A stretch of 64,000 bases of DNA from Ailurus styani (GCA_002007465.1 LNAC01000778.1:555673-619672), one strand, 5' to 3'; positions 12,601-22,175 are shown, numbered from the stretch's first letter. Translations and numbers: made by a program. The notes: generated by a model not told the origin, from the letters alone.

Positions 12601-14210
12601 CAAAAGACAACAGCAGAGGGGGGGGGAAAAAGCAAAGACGGAAATACTAGGAATACATTACAAACGTAGATCATTATCAATAGTTAAAACAACAGAAAAG
12701 TGTTTACAAACGTCAAAATTATTCTAATTTTTAAAAGGTAATAACTCTAATTCAAAACCAAGGTTGGGAGTCATCTGTTACCGCTGGTTAGAGAGAAATA
12801 AATCTAAAGCACTTCGTCGGGAATTGCTGGTAGGGCTCCAGCATTTCCTAGTATACACAGCTCCCTATTACCCTCCTCCCCTCCTAGCCTGAGTGGCAGC
12901 CTGAACTAAAGACTGGATGGAGTACAGCCTTGTCAGTGCTCCTTTTAAAAACGATTCTTGCTGAAGACTCCTGAAGAACGAACTCTAGCTAGAGCAGCTT
13001 GCACCGCCACGAGTGAAATCCCCCGGACGCCGTGCAGCGCTGACGGAAGGTACACAAACCCGGCCCCCACTGTCGATTTCGCCTGGCTTCTTTTTTGTTT
13101 TAATCTGCCTGCGGCAGCAGCATAGGTTGGAAGGCGGAGACTGGGAACGCCTGCCAAGCTAGGGCTCTCGGTCACAGAAGCTGCGCCTCCCGGTTCCAGC
13201 CAAGTCCATCCCCCACCCTCTTTCGCCATTCATCGCCTTCCCCTCCCCTCCCCCCATCATGTGACCGCAGCCTGGACTCCAGGCTTGTTTTTCCCCTCGG
13301 CTCAGCTTCACCGCGCAGGCGCCTCGGAGCCCATTCATTCGAAATGCGTAACAATGAGCCCCGGGGCCCAGCGGCTCCGCGAGCTTCCCAGCTCGGCCCG
13401 AGCCCCTCTCGGCCCCCAGAGGAGGCGGCGCCTCATTGGGGTCCCCCACCCCCGGCCGGCCGCCCCCCCCGGGGCCACCCTCCGACCCTCCGCCCACACG
13501 CACGGAGTTGAAGTCAAACTTTCCTGGGCAGCCCCGGCGCCGCGTCGGCCCCTTCCCCCCCGCCCAGGCCCGCCCCATCTCCGCACCCGGCCCGGCCACC
13601 CTCCGCGCAACCNNNNNNNNNNNNNNNNNNNNNNNNNNNNNNNNNNNNNNNNNNNNNNNNNNNNNNNNNNNNNNNNNNNNNNNNNNNNNNNNNNNNNNNN
13701 NNNNNNNNNNNNNNNNNNNNNNNNNNNNNNNNNNNNNNNNNNNNNNNNNNNNNNNNNNNNNNNNNNNNNNNNNNNNNNNNNNNNNNNNNNNNNNNNNNNN
13801 NNNNNNNNNNNNNNNNNNNNNNNNNNNNNNNNNNNNNNNNNNNNNNNNNNNNNNNNNNNNNNNNNNNNNNNNNNNNNNNNNNNNNNNNNNNNNNNNNNNN
13901 NNNNNNNNNNNNNNNNNNNNNNNNNNNNNNNNNNNNNNNNNNNNNNNNNNNNNNNNNNNNNNNNNNNNNNNNNNNNNNNNNNNNNNNNNNNNNNNNNNNN
14001 NNNNNNNNNCCCCTTCCCGAACTGAAAGACAACAAACCCGCCGCGGAGTGCGGGCAGCCGCGACGCGGGCCGCCCTGGACGCGACAACACCACCAGCGGC
14101 TCGTGTGCCCTCTCTCCGAGCGAGGCCGGTCTCTCCGGCGCGCCTTACTGCTCCCTCCGCCGCTCTTACTCCTCCACCGAAACTTTCCTACTTACCAAAC
14201 CCGTCGCCAT
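3433..14210 (-). CDS. HBP1: HBP1, HMG-box transcription factor 1 (5' part, exons 1-3)
   Basis: The visible coding exons join as complement(5906..6074, 3433..3661) from the usual ATG. An alternative in-frame start in exon 1 adds 14196..14210 plus 6075..6089. The protein is a nuclear sequence-specific HMG-box factor that mainly represses proliferation and Wnt/beta-catenin target genes and binds RB-family proteins (family knowledge). The translated exons match my recollection of mammalian HBP1 N-termini almost residue for residue, and both junctions keep phase. The window encodes about the first 132 of roughly 514 residues; the AXH and HMG-box domains lie beyond the left edge. No stop or frameshift is seen. 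PRKAR2B lies upstream on the same strand, as in human. Confidence 0.96.
3662..5905 (-). other. HBP1: HBP1 intron 2
   Basis: A 2,244-bp intron with one minus-strand SINE (4239-4441) that has an exact duplication. The moderately GC-rich stretch 5,000-5,560 has an open frame without an ATG start, and I do not recognise it as coding. Confidence 0.85.
4239..4441 (-). mobile_element. CAN-SINE with exact 16-bp target-site duplication
   Basis: A reverse-oriented SINE with poly-T at its left end and 'gagccacccaggcgcc' at its right. The target site caggttacatattctt occurs at 4223-4238 and again at 4442-4457 without mismatch, so the insertion looks recent. Confidence 0.96.
5906..6089 (-). CDS. HBP1: HBP1 exon 2, canonical start codon
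   Basis: The acceptor is TTTATTTGAAG|TCGGAG at 6089 and the donor is GAGCTTG|GTAAAC at 5906. The usual ATG is at 6074-6072 in context AACATGG (A at -3, G at +4). The exon encodes residues 1-56 plus the first base of codon 57. An LXCXE motif (LQCNE, residues 35-39) is visible; in HBP1 this class of motif contacts the RB/p130 pocket (established for the family). The frame is open through the 15 bases upstream of the ATG to the splice site, which permits the exon-1 start. The exon ends in phase 1 and continues into exon 3. Confidence 0.97.
7404..7816 (-). mobile_element. Older CAN-SINE interrupted by a younger one
   Basis: The older reverse-oriented SINE has its tail and body at 7404-7568 and its head (gagccacccagatgcccc) at 7791-7816. 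The two parts are separated by a younger plus-strand SINE. Confidence 0.88.
7569..7775 (+). mobile_element. Young mustelid-type CAN-SINE nested in older SINE
   Basis: A full copy with the 'aaagcctctgcc' variant and an A-rich tail. The 15-bp target duplication aagagtcagaggctt is exact at 7554-7568 and 7776-7790 and lies within the host SINE. Confidence 0.96.
7847..7870. repeat. (GATT)n microsatellite
   Basis: About six GATT units at the junction of the target-site duplication and the SINE tail. Confidence 0.95.
7851..8073 (-). mobile_element. CAN-SINE with GATT-repeat tail
   Basis: A reverse-oriented full-length copy. The target duplication cccaccaaccagatt at 7836-7850 recurs at 8074-8088 with one mismatch. 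The tail side is a run of GATT units that begins inside the duplication. Confidence 0.93.
12131..12543. mobile_element. pogo/Tigger-type nonautonomous DNA transposon
   Basis: The ends are inverted copies (ccccttatcc near the left, ggataaactactg at the right). The element is flanked by TA at 12129-12130 and 12544-12545, the tc1/mariner target duplication. Its interior resembles the Tigger-derived MER families; I am not certain of the subfamily. Confidence 0.75.
13613..14009. other. Assembly gap (397 N)
   Basis: An unbroken run of N lies in the GC-rich start of HBP1 intron 1. It may hide alternative first exons. Anything predicted across it is not real evidence. Confidence 1.
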
Positions 14211-14280
14211 TACCAAGTCTTTCAAGCTTCGTCTTCCCCCTCCCCTCAACCCCCCGGGGGTTGAGCCTCCGCCCCGCTCT
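14196..14280 (-). CDS. HBP1: HBP1 exon 1 (5'UTR plus optional first five codons)
   Basis: A textbook donor (GTTTG|GTAAGTAGG on the minus strand) ends an exon at 14196. The 15 bases before it (14210-14196) read ATG GCG ACG GGT TTG, and the ATG has G at -3 and G at +4, a strong Kozak context. Exon 2 begins TCG GAG CAC CAT AAC ATG in the same frame, so translation from here gives MATGLSEHHN ahead of the usual MVWEV. I believe a 524-residue human HBP1 isoform, ten longer than the 514-residue form, exists and fits this; that is memory, not checked. The 5' limit of the exon is a guess, placed downstream of the CCAAT boxes and near the GC box. Confidence 0.72.
14245..14265. repeat. 21-bp near-perfect palindrome in presumed HBP1 5'UTR
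   Basis: Arms CTCAACCCCC (14245-14254) and GGGGGTTGAG (14256-14265) are exact reverse complements around one central C. In RNA this would fold as a 9-bp, mostly GC stem with a 3-nt loop, about 35 nt before the exon-1 ATG if transcription starts upstream of it. Confidence 0.85.
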
Positions 14281-14440
14281 TTCGCCTTCTTATTGGCCGA
14301 CGGAAGTGTCATTCGATCGTTCCCCTTTCCCATTGGATAATACCGTCGTCCGTCTCGGGAGGCGGGCTTGTATTGACTTTTGTGTTGTGTTTACTGGAGA
14401 AGACGGTCTGTCAATCACAAGAATGAGCGCTTCGGATTGG
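14268..14440 (-). promoter_or_regulatory. HBP1: HBP1 proximal promoter (CCAAT boxes, ETS, GC box)
   Basis: On the minus strand, three CCAAT boxes stand upstream of exon 1 at 14436-14440, 14332-14336 and 14292-14296. An ETS-type CACTTCCG lies at 14301-14308 and a GGGGCGGAG GC box near 14268-14277. No TATA box is evident. The order and spacing fit a TATA-less CpG-island promoter with initiation roughly 14,220-14,290 reading leftward. Motifs are seen; factor use (NF-Y, GABP/ETS, SP1) is inferred from consensus. Confidence 0.65.
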
Positions 14441-14488
14441 ATTGCTGCCGAGACTCCGGGGACCTAAGCCAAACTTTGCCCCCGAAAT

Positions 14489-14575
14489 GGATTGTGGGTT
14501 CGTAGTCTCAGCCTTGCTCTGTTCTGGGAAACTGCAGGCGAGAGGAACCGGTTGGACTACATATCCCAGAGGTGC
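14489..14575. promoter_or_regulatory. Pair of ZNF143/STAF-like motifs
   Basis: ACTACATATCCCAGAGGTGC at 14556-14575 on the plus strand closely resembles the ZNF143 consensus ACTACAATTCCCAGNATGC. A weaker match, ACTACGAACCCACAATCC, lies on the opposite strand at 14506-14489. Such sites sit at CpG-island promoters, often bidirectional ones. The pair is 50-350 bases upstream of the inferred HBP1 start. Binding is inference. Confidence 0.5.
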
Positions 14576-16229
14576 TTGCAGAGCGCTGTCTTGATAGTAA
14601 ACAAGAGTCATAGGGACACGTGTATCAGCTCGTTTGTTTTGGTGTCTGGGACAAAAGGGAGGGGGCGGAGGAAGGGAGTGTTTTAAAGCTTTGGCCTCTT
14701 CTCTTCCTCTGGGCCTTTCTCAGCACTCGGAGAGCCTCAGTCTCTCGCAGCACCCATTTCGGGCCATAAACAGCCCGAGTCGCTCGCTGTTGGAAGTTTG
14801 GCAGGAGGCCAAGGTATTGTTTTAGTGTGAGGGGAAGGAGATGACTGCACAAGCGGAAGCAGGGCAGCCTCGCGAGGGACCCAGTCACCCACAAATCACA
14901 GCCCCGGGCATTATGGGGATAATAAAGGTGGTGTTGTGCTCCAGTGGGAAGGACTAGAATTCCTTTATCCTCGGCCTTGCCTGGCCACACCCCGGACAGC
15001 AACTTGAGTGGGTTTCTTTGCCAACTTTGATCAGTTCGCCCAAGGTGTATTGAATGCCAGCTACGTGCCCCAATCCTTGAGAGGCTTGGGATGAACACAG
15101 AAAAGTTCAGGGTCTGGAGAATTCACAAAGCTGTAAGGGGGTGAACGATTACTATTGACAGAGACTGAGGCAAGTCAAAGCGGTATCTTCCATATTGACC
15201 AGCTTGCTCATGGGTTAAGGTCAATAGCAGTATAATGTGTGAGTTAAACTCAACTAGTGAGTCATTATCTAAGTGTCTCTGGTGAGTTGTTGTTAACCAG
15301 TGTTCCCCTCCAGAAGACTTCCCATTGATGAAAGAGAGATGAGTATCTTTGCACTTCGTTGCCATTAGGAGTTCCTCCTAAAGTTACTAATAACTGACTC
15401 ACCAGAAGAGGGTGGCTTCTTTGGCTTTATAGTTACCTTCACTTTAAACATGGCTGTCCATCACAGTCCACCGAGTCTATAATTGATGTTTTTACCATTC
15501 ACATTACAAAGGCATTATTAAGCTTTTTTTCCCTTTGAACCTTTAACGTTTAATCATTTAAGCTATGCTTCAGGTTTTGTATCCTTAGATCACTATATAT
15601 ATGCTTAAAATTAAGAGGAAAACGTACGTTATTTAGAAATCAATAACTACTGAAAAGAGGCGAAACCATAGCTGATTATTCCTTTAATGACTCCTCCATA
15701 CATTTCTTGAATTTTTAAATCTCCCTCAAAGCCACATAACAAATCAAATCCCAAATAACTCTCATGGGTTAAAACAAGTTTCCAATTCTTTTAGGGGTTT
15801 CCTGTTTGAAGACTTAAAGTAAAATTATGTTGAAATAATTCTCCCTACCACAGAACCAAAGATTTACTTCTTGTATTCATAAATAGTAACATTGTAATTT
15901 TTTCCTAAAAATAATTGAGAGCCAACAAAATGCCTAAATTTTTCACTGAGGGTAAAGGACAGGATTTGAATGTATTATCTTTCAGAGATTTATAGAGGGA
16001 TCCAAGAAGAATGTGGACTGTGATCCTGTTATTTTGTTTCCTTTTTTGTCTTTGTACTTTCCCCCCTCACTTGGAGGATTGCTGTGCTGCCTCTCCAGTG
16101 TGTCATTTTTTTGATAAAAAGAAAAAAATGTGGAATTTATCTAGTCATTTAAATTAAAATTTGAAATATTTCTTACACCCACCAGGAAACTGAAAAGCTT
16201 TCCTTCCCTGAAAAAAATGAGCCCCCCCT

Positions 16230-16448
16230 GGGGCGCCTGGGTGGCTCAGTTGTTAGACGTCTGCCTTCTCCCATCTCATGATCCCAGAGTCCCAGGGTCC
16301 TGGGGTCCTGGATTGAGACCCCACATTGGGCTCCCTGTTCGGCAGGAAGCCTGCTTCTCCCTCTCCCACTCCCCCTGCTTGTGTTCCCTCTCTCGCTCTC
16401 TCTCTGTCAAATAAATAAATAAATAAATCTTAAATTAAAAAAAAAAAG
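16230..16448 (+). mobile_element. CAN-SINE
   Basis: It has a ggggcgcctgggtggctcag head, a CT-rich segment, tandem AAAT units and a poly-A end. Confidence 0.93.
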
Positions 16449-16522
16449 AGCCCTCAAGAGCTTGAGCCACTCATAGGGCAAACCAGGAGGCCTGCTTTTA
16501 GCTGAAGCTTATCTCATTTTAT

Positions 16523-16646
16523 TTATTATTATTTTTTTAAGTAGGCTCTACACCCAACTCAGGGCTTGAACTCATGACCTTGAGATCATGAACTGAGCTG
16601 AGATCAAGAGTCAGATGCTTAATTAACTGAGCCACCCAGATGCCCC
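16523..16646 (-). mobile_element. Old, short CAN-SINE
   Basis: A reverse-oriented older SINE type, with 'gtaggctctacacccaac' next to the tail and 'gagccacccagatgccc' at the head. It lies opposite to the copy at 16230-16448. Confidence 0.88.
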
Positions 16647-17474
16647 CTAAACCTTACCTTATTTTAAAGGGTCTTCTATTTGAAATTTCTTACTAAAAGC
16701 CTTACTGGAGATATTTTTTTGGTGGACACTATAACGGTAAGAATAATTTCAACTTCAGATCAAGATATTGTACATTATTATAAAGAATTATCTTTTTAAT
16801 AGCCCTGTGAAGTTTTTCCATTCACTCATTCAAAAATATTTAGTCCCTATTATTTGTTGACCACTTTGCTACAAAGATATAAAATCTCTTCACATACTTT
16901 AATTTTTGTCTATGTCACTGGGGAGTAGAATTCTGACGTTTCAGTCACAACTGATCAAATATCAGTATTTGAATCTATACACCTTTAATGTGGACAATTA
17001 GTCTTGTCTTTTGACTTTCCTGGGAAGCTAAATGACAGTATTAACACCTCATGTATATTTAACAGGTGTATCATCCTCATTAATTCTTGAATGACTAACA
17101 AAACCAGCCAACTCATAACCCAGAGGAAAGATCAAAGTAAAAAACTAGTATGATCTCCTTGAAAATCTTTATATATGCAAATTCTACTCTTTTGCTAAAG
17201 CAGATACAATTAAGAACACATAAACACATAAACTTCTGTTTTCATAAAGAAACATGAAATGCTGATTTGGTAAAGGTAGTAAAAAAAAGATAAATCCTAT
17301 TTAGGGGTAAAAGTAAACAATATATTTGCTTCAATTCCACTACATTTGGCACACCAATGACTACTTTGCTGGACAAAAACAAGATTAAGTTCAAGCACAT
17401 GGTATTGCTTATATACTGAGAATATTGCTATTCGAATTGATTAAAAAAGGAAATGAAGTCACTCAAATCAAGTA

Positions 17475-17953
17475 CAGATCTTCTTCAGCTTACAATGGGG
17501 TTATGTCCAATAAGCCCATGGTAAGTTGAAAATTATCACAAGTTGAAAATGCTCTTAAGACACCTAACCTACAGAACTTCATAGCTCAGCAGAGCCTACC
17601 TTGCTCAGAACACTTACATTAGCTGATAGTTGGGCAAAATCACCTAACACAAAGGCTTATGTATAATAAAGAGTAGAACATCTCATGTAATTTACTAAAT
17701 ACTCTCCTGGAAGTGAAAGCTAGCATGGCTATAGGTGAATGGGTTATTGACCCACGTGCTCTTGTGGCTGACTGGTTGGGTGCTGCAGTCCCCGAGATCC
17801 CCAGCATCATGAGAGAGGACGGTCCCCCCGCACATCGCTAGCCTGGGAAAAGATCAAAATTCCAATACACTTTCTAATGAGTGCACATTGCTCTCGCACC
17901 GCTGTAGAGTCGAAAAATTGTGAGTCAAACCATCCTAAGCTGGGGACCATCTG
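17475..17953. mobile_element. pogo/Tigger-type nonautonomous element
   Basis: The left end cagatcttcttcagcttac and the right end gtaagct-like (ctaagctggggaccatctg) form diverged terminal inverted repeats. TA flanks at 17473-17474 and 17954-17955. Internal palindromic repeats such as agttgaaaatt are typical of these elements. Confidence 0.7.
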
Positions 17954-18373
17954 TACTAAAACTAGGAAATGGAACACACATATGGTCGAAAGTAGTGCCG
18001 GAAGTAGTGCCCCAACTTTTCAAATAGTGTCTCTCTTGGTAGATTATTTAAAATCGTACGGATATCCTTCCACGTATGTACTATAGTTGAAAGTAAATTA
18101 ATTTTATAATTAATTCCAAGAACTCAGGTATACTCAAATTGTAAGGGAATGCCTGAGAGCTAATGAGGAGTGCCATTTTAGAAATGAATAATATGTTTGT
18201 TGTACTTTATAATTCTTGATTCTACTACGAGTTTAAATTTTACTCAGATGACCATAAAGCGAGAGCTTTCTTCAGTGGTTGATATGTTGGGTGTCTTAAC
18301 ACAATCACCTTTAGGAGGAAGAACCAAGGGGAAAAGGAAAAGGAGGAATAAAGAATGATGGGAGTGGGGGGGA

Positions 18374-18460
18374 GGGGCGCCTGGCTGGCTCAGTCGGTGG
18401 AGCATGTGACTCTTCATCTTGGGGTTGTGGGTTCAAGCCCCACACCGGGGTAGAGATTAC
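18374..18460 (+). mobile_element. CAN-SINE head fragment
   Basis: Only the tRNA-like head is present, from ggggcgcctggctggctcag to about ccccacaccgggg, without CT segment or A-tail. The sequence 'gggttcaagcccc' is a preserved B-box-like RNA polymerase III element. Confidence 0.85.
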
Positions 18461-18969
18461 CTGTGGGTGGGTATTGGTGGTATTTCGATGCCATTACTGA
18501 GGTGGGGAATGTTGGAGAGAAAAGACTTGGGAACCGGGAGAAGGTGAAAGGGTGGGTTCAACTTTAGATCATGAGCTTTCTGTGCAAGCAAGAAATTTGG
18601 GTACAGAGTTCCTAAAAGCAGCTGAACCTATGTGGAGTTTAGGAGATCCAAGTGGAGAGAAATAAGCTTGGGTGTCCTCAGGACTCGGCACTACGCTTTG
18701 TGGCCTCAATCACCCTCAAAACATCTTTGTAAGTTGTCCAATTTGATATTCATGAACATGTCAGCATTTAGAAAAGGCAACAAAAAATTCAACTTAATCC
18801 CACTTCCTATTTATAAAATTAAGAAGCAGAAATCTTTCAAATGATTGTTCTCATGTTTTTCATTGCGAGTTTTCTAGAATAGACCATTTCTGTTATCTAA
18901 ACCATTTAACAGAAACTCCTACATATTTTCTCCTTGTGTCTGTTATTTTAGCCCCTTACCTATGTATTT

Positions 18970-19870
18970 TCTTGTAGCCGCGGGTCAGAAGTACCTCATT
19001 TTAGAGGCGAGTCTGATAAAAAGCCATGAAAGCCACAGGAATAATATGTACACAGCTCTTATCGCACTGTGTTTAATATTTTGCTTCCATTTGCCACCGC
19101 CCCCCAACATTTACTAACGTTACCTCCTTCCCCGCCACCATCTCCTTCGTATCTTTTCGTCCGAGCACTCCGTCAGTAGGTGTCTGCTGAACAAATGAAG
19201 AAGTTAGGAGGAAACAAGCCCCACGACCTTTCTCCCGAGTGGCGCATTATGTGTTCTGCTGTATGTCACGTGCTCGTTTGCATACGGATTACAAACAAGC
19301 TTCCGCGGGGTTTGTGTGTGTGAACGTTCATCACGGATCCACGAGGACCGGTCTCTTCTCCTTCCTCTCCGTCACACGCAGGCAAACAAGATTCTTCGAA
19401 TCCACTTCAGCTCCTTCAAGGCCCACAGCCGTAGTAGGAAAGGCGGCTATTCGAGTTCAGTTATGTCAAGGAGCAATCACAAGGAAAACATTTGCTGCAG
19501 ATGTTTTTATAGCGAGCATCTCTTCTACAAACACGTCATTCGTGTGCGTCTCAAGAGTACAGTCATTATGTCAAGGTGCGGCCTCTAGGGGCAGAGACGT
19601 TCTCGGGCGATGGTTTATTCTCTTGCTCCTCCGCAGGATCTCGGTAAGCTTCTAATTCGGACGGAGATGGAAAATCGGAGACCGGAAGCAACTTTACCCG
19701 AGACTTTGGACTGGTGGTACTGACTGCGCATACGCTCCTTCTTGTTAAGCAGGAAACACTTAAAGGTTCACTTCCGGGTGGTCGAGGTCAGGAGCCAAGG
19801 CTGCTTTTGGCGTTGGAACCCATTCCCGGTTCACAACGAAAACCTTCTCTGGCCCCCTGGAAAAACACTT
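18970..19870. promoter_or_regulatory. CpG-enriched intergenic segment, candidate regulatory region
   Basis: CpG dinucleotides are far denser than in the flanks. Visible motifs are an E-box CACGTG (about 19266-19271), CGTCAT CRE half-sites near 19530, an NRF1-like tgcgcatacgc (about 19724-19734) and an ETS-type cacttccgg near 19770. The open frames here match nothing I know and lack exon features. It could be an alternative or lncRNA promoter, an enhancer or an orphan CpG island. Confidence 0.4.
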
Positions 19871-20880
19871 TTTCGGTTTTTTGCAGCTGAGCGTAGAAAT
19901 TCATTTACTTACTGTAACACCTCGATTACACTCGATACTAGCAAAACATTTCATATATATACATTTTGCAGTACACTTTTGTGGGGTGGGGGGTGAAGGG
20001 TAGGGTGGCCATGCTCAGGCTGTGGTTGAATCTGGGGATAACCACCTACCTAAGTGTCACCTCATCTTTATGGCGCAGACAGCAACTTCCATAGCATACT
20101 TCATTACATCTTCCCAAGTGTAAATGTTAACATGCATCTTCAGGATTTCTTAGGCAACTTTAGATTTATAAATGCACAGCATTAAAAGGGACAGACCCAG
20201 ATCTGTCGGTCAAATAAAGTTTTCCTCTCAAGAGTCTTAACCATCTGCACCGCACACTTGATAGATTTCTCGGTAGGCTCAATAAAGGAAAACATAGGAG
20301 ACCAAGAACTGCACTGGAAACCAAGAGATCTCAGTGGCCTGACAGTTCTGCCACAGACTCACCAGGTAACTGGGAAAAGTCACCAACTCTCCTCACTTAC
20401 ACGGACTGAACTGATTTAAGCTCCCATCGTTATTGTTGGGCACACAAGACCTCTGCCAATACCTGGTAAACTTTACTGTTTGTTTCCATAATTCATTATA
20501 CTTTAGGTCTTTTTTTTTTTTTTAAGTACCTGGTAAGACTAACAACTATATAGTTTCAGTTGCTCAACCAGTTTTGCTGCCTTTAAACACATCCTGGAGC
20601 AGGTAAGGTTGTCTCAACTCCTATTCCAATTTGTTTTGATCAAAATTCTTTCTGATATTCAACATCAGGCCACACTTCACACTTTTAATTTCACAAGCCA
20701 GAATTCCTTGTTATTCTATTTCTCCCTTATGCGTGAATAATTCCATTTCTCCCTTCAGCATTAACATTTTATTCAGATATTAGAATGGCTTCTTCAGTAA
20801 TTTAACAAAGCCGTGGCTTATCCAGATGTATTACTTACCCTTCTAGACTTACACATGATGTTTTAAGAAGGCCATAAGTC

Positions 20881-21254
20881 GTGCCATTTGCAACAACGTG
20901 GATGGAACTAGAGGGTATTATGCCAAGCCAAGTAAGTCAATCAGAGAAAGACAATTATCATATGATCTCACTCATATGTGAATTTTAAGAAACAAAACAG
21001 AGGAGCATGGGGAAGGGAGGGAAAAATAAGATGAAACCAGAGTGAAGCAAACCATGAAACTCTTAATCATAGGAAACAAACTGAAGGTTGCTGGAGGGGA
21101 GTGGGGGAGGGGGGAGGGTGTAAATGGGTGATGGACATTAAGAAGGATATGTGATGTAGTAAGTACTGGGTACTTTTTCAGACTGATGAATCACTGACCT
21201 CTTCCCCTGAAACCAGTAATATATATTAATTGAATTTAAATAAAAATTTAAAAA
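20881..21254 (+). mobile_element. 5'-truncated L1 3' end
   Basis: It begins in the ORF2 C-terminal codons (atggaactagagggtatta, then tcagagaaagacaattat), followed by a G-rich 3'UTR and an A-rich tail. The target duplication aagaaggccataagtc at 20865-20880 recurs at 21255-21270 with two mismatches. Confidence 0.92.
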
Positions 21255-22072
21255 AAGAATGCCATAGGTCACAAATTCCTTGTTCTAAATGTAACATTGC
21301 TTGAGAAATTTAGGAAAATTAGATCAGTATCTTTAAGATGCTTTAGAAAGGAAAAAGACTCGGCACTTAACCGGACATATTTCAATCAAACCCAGAGTCC
21401 CTTACTTCATGTCCCATGCCTCCCTTGCAGCATGTCTACAAACTTTAAATGGTCTGCTAGTTTCTAACAGTAATCCAAGCATGCTCACCCAACGTGTGTT
21501 GCAGATAGTGTTTGTTACAATATAGGCAGCAAGCCCTAGTTCATGGTGACATGCAGAACACACACACACACTCTATATAAAATAAGGAGAAGCGCTTGTG
21601 TTATTAGAATGTTCTTCCAGAATAATTTGTAGCTACGCAGCGTATCCTTGAATGAAACTTCAGTGGAGTATCTCCCAAGAGTAAAGAATATTGGTTTGTG
21701 ATTGAATGACGACATCCACATCCACAAGTCAAATGTGAGTCAAATGTTTTTATTAGATGCTTCAACATGTAAATTGCCTAGTTAGTGACATATCTTTGGT
21801 GAGCCCACACAGCCAAGTTAGTCTGCAGCACAATGCAATTGTTTAGATCACATATGACTAATAGTTAAAATCTGTAAATCCCTATTGCCATAAAGAACTA
21901 TACTCTTTTCTTGCATTAGGTTCGGGAGGGTGGGGGGGATGGCTTTCACATGTACCCCGTCTGTCCTGCTTCTTACGTAGTACAGTATGCGTCACCCAAG
22001 TCCCAGGACAGAAAGAGGCGAAACACAACACAACACAAAACAAACAAACAAAAAAAACTTCATTAAAAACGT

Positions 22073-22175
22073 TTTATTATAAAAGTGTGCTTTATTATAA
22101 GGTAAATTTAAATATAACCAACAATACTGAAAATAATGTAACTGGCATTTACAGCCTTGGTCAGAGTTCTTTATT
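22073..22175 (-). terminator. PRKAR2B: PRKAR2B distal poly-A signals
   Basis: Three minus-strand AATAAA hexamers lie at 22175-22170, 22096-22091 and 22078-22073. A U/GU-rich stretch follows at 22058-22024 (TTTTTTTGTTTG, then repeated TGTGT/TTGTG), fitting a downstream element. Cleavage is expected near 22050-22065. Confidence 0.75.

Larger units (their letters stand above)
6090..14195 (-). other. HBP1: HBP1 intron 1
   Basis: An 8.1-kb first intron. It holds a nested SINE complex (7404-7816), an adjacent SINE (7851-8073), MIR/L2-type fragments (about 8590-8790, 9510-9630, 9880-10110 and 11740-11870), a Tigger-type element (12131-12543) and the gapped CpG island. No further exon was recognised, though the gap could conceal one. 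Confidence 0.8.
13180..14470. promoter_or_regulatory. CpG island over HBP1 exon 1
   Basis: GC-rich sequence dense in CpG spans about 13.2-14.47 kb on both sides of the assembly gap, against AT-rich flanks. It covers HBP1 exon 1, the promoter motifs and the start of intron 1. Long apparent reading frames here are open only because of base composition and the N run. Confidence 0.85.
14470..22054. other. Intergenic spacer between HBP1 promoter and PRKAR2B 3' end
   Basis: It holds three SINEs, a Tigger-type element, an L1 3' end and L2/MIR-type fragments (for example about 16810-16880), listed separately. I recognise no protein-coding exon. The stretch 14.6-16.2 kb looks single-copy; a divergent noncoding transcript from the HBP1 promoter would run through it, but nothing in the sequence proves one. 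Confidence 0.75.

Noticed and set aside
13261..14467. Several 170-340-codon frames across the CpG island on both strands
   Set aside because: They are open only because they cross the 397-N gap and because GC-rich sequence has few stops; several strands overlap.
18421..18460. tRNA-like B-box sequence gggttcaagcccc
   Set aside because: It belongs to a tRNA-derived SINE head; no cloverleaf or anticodon arm of a functional tRNA gene is present.
19239..19655. 138-codon plus-strand frame in the CpG-enriched spacer segment
   Set aside because: CpG-rich composition explains it; overlapping frames are also open and no family is recognised. Kept only as a candidate regulatory region.
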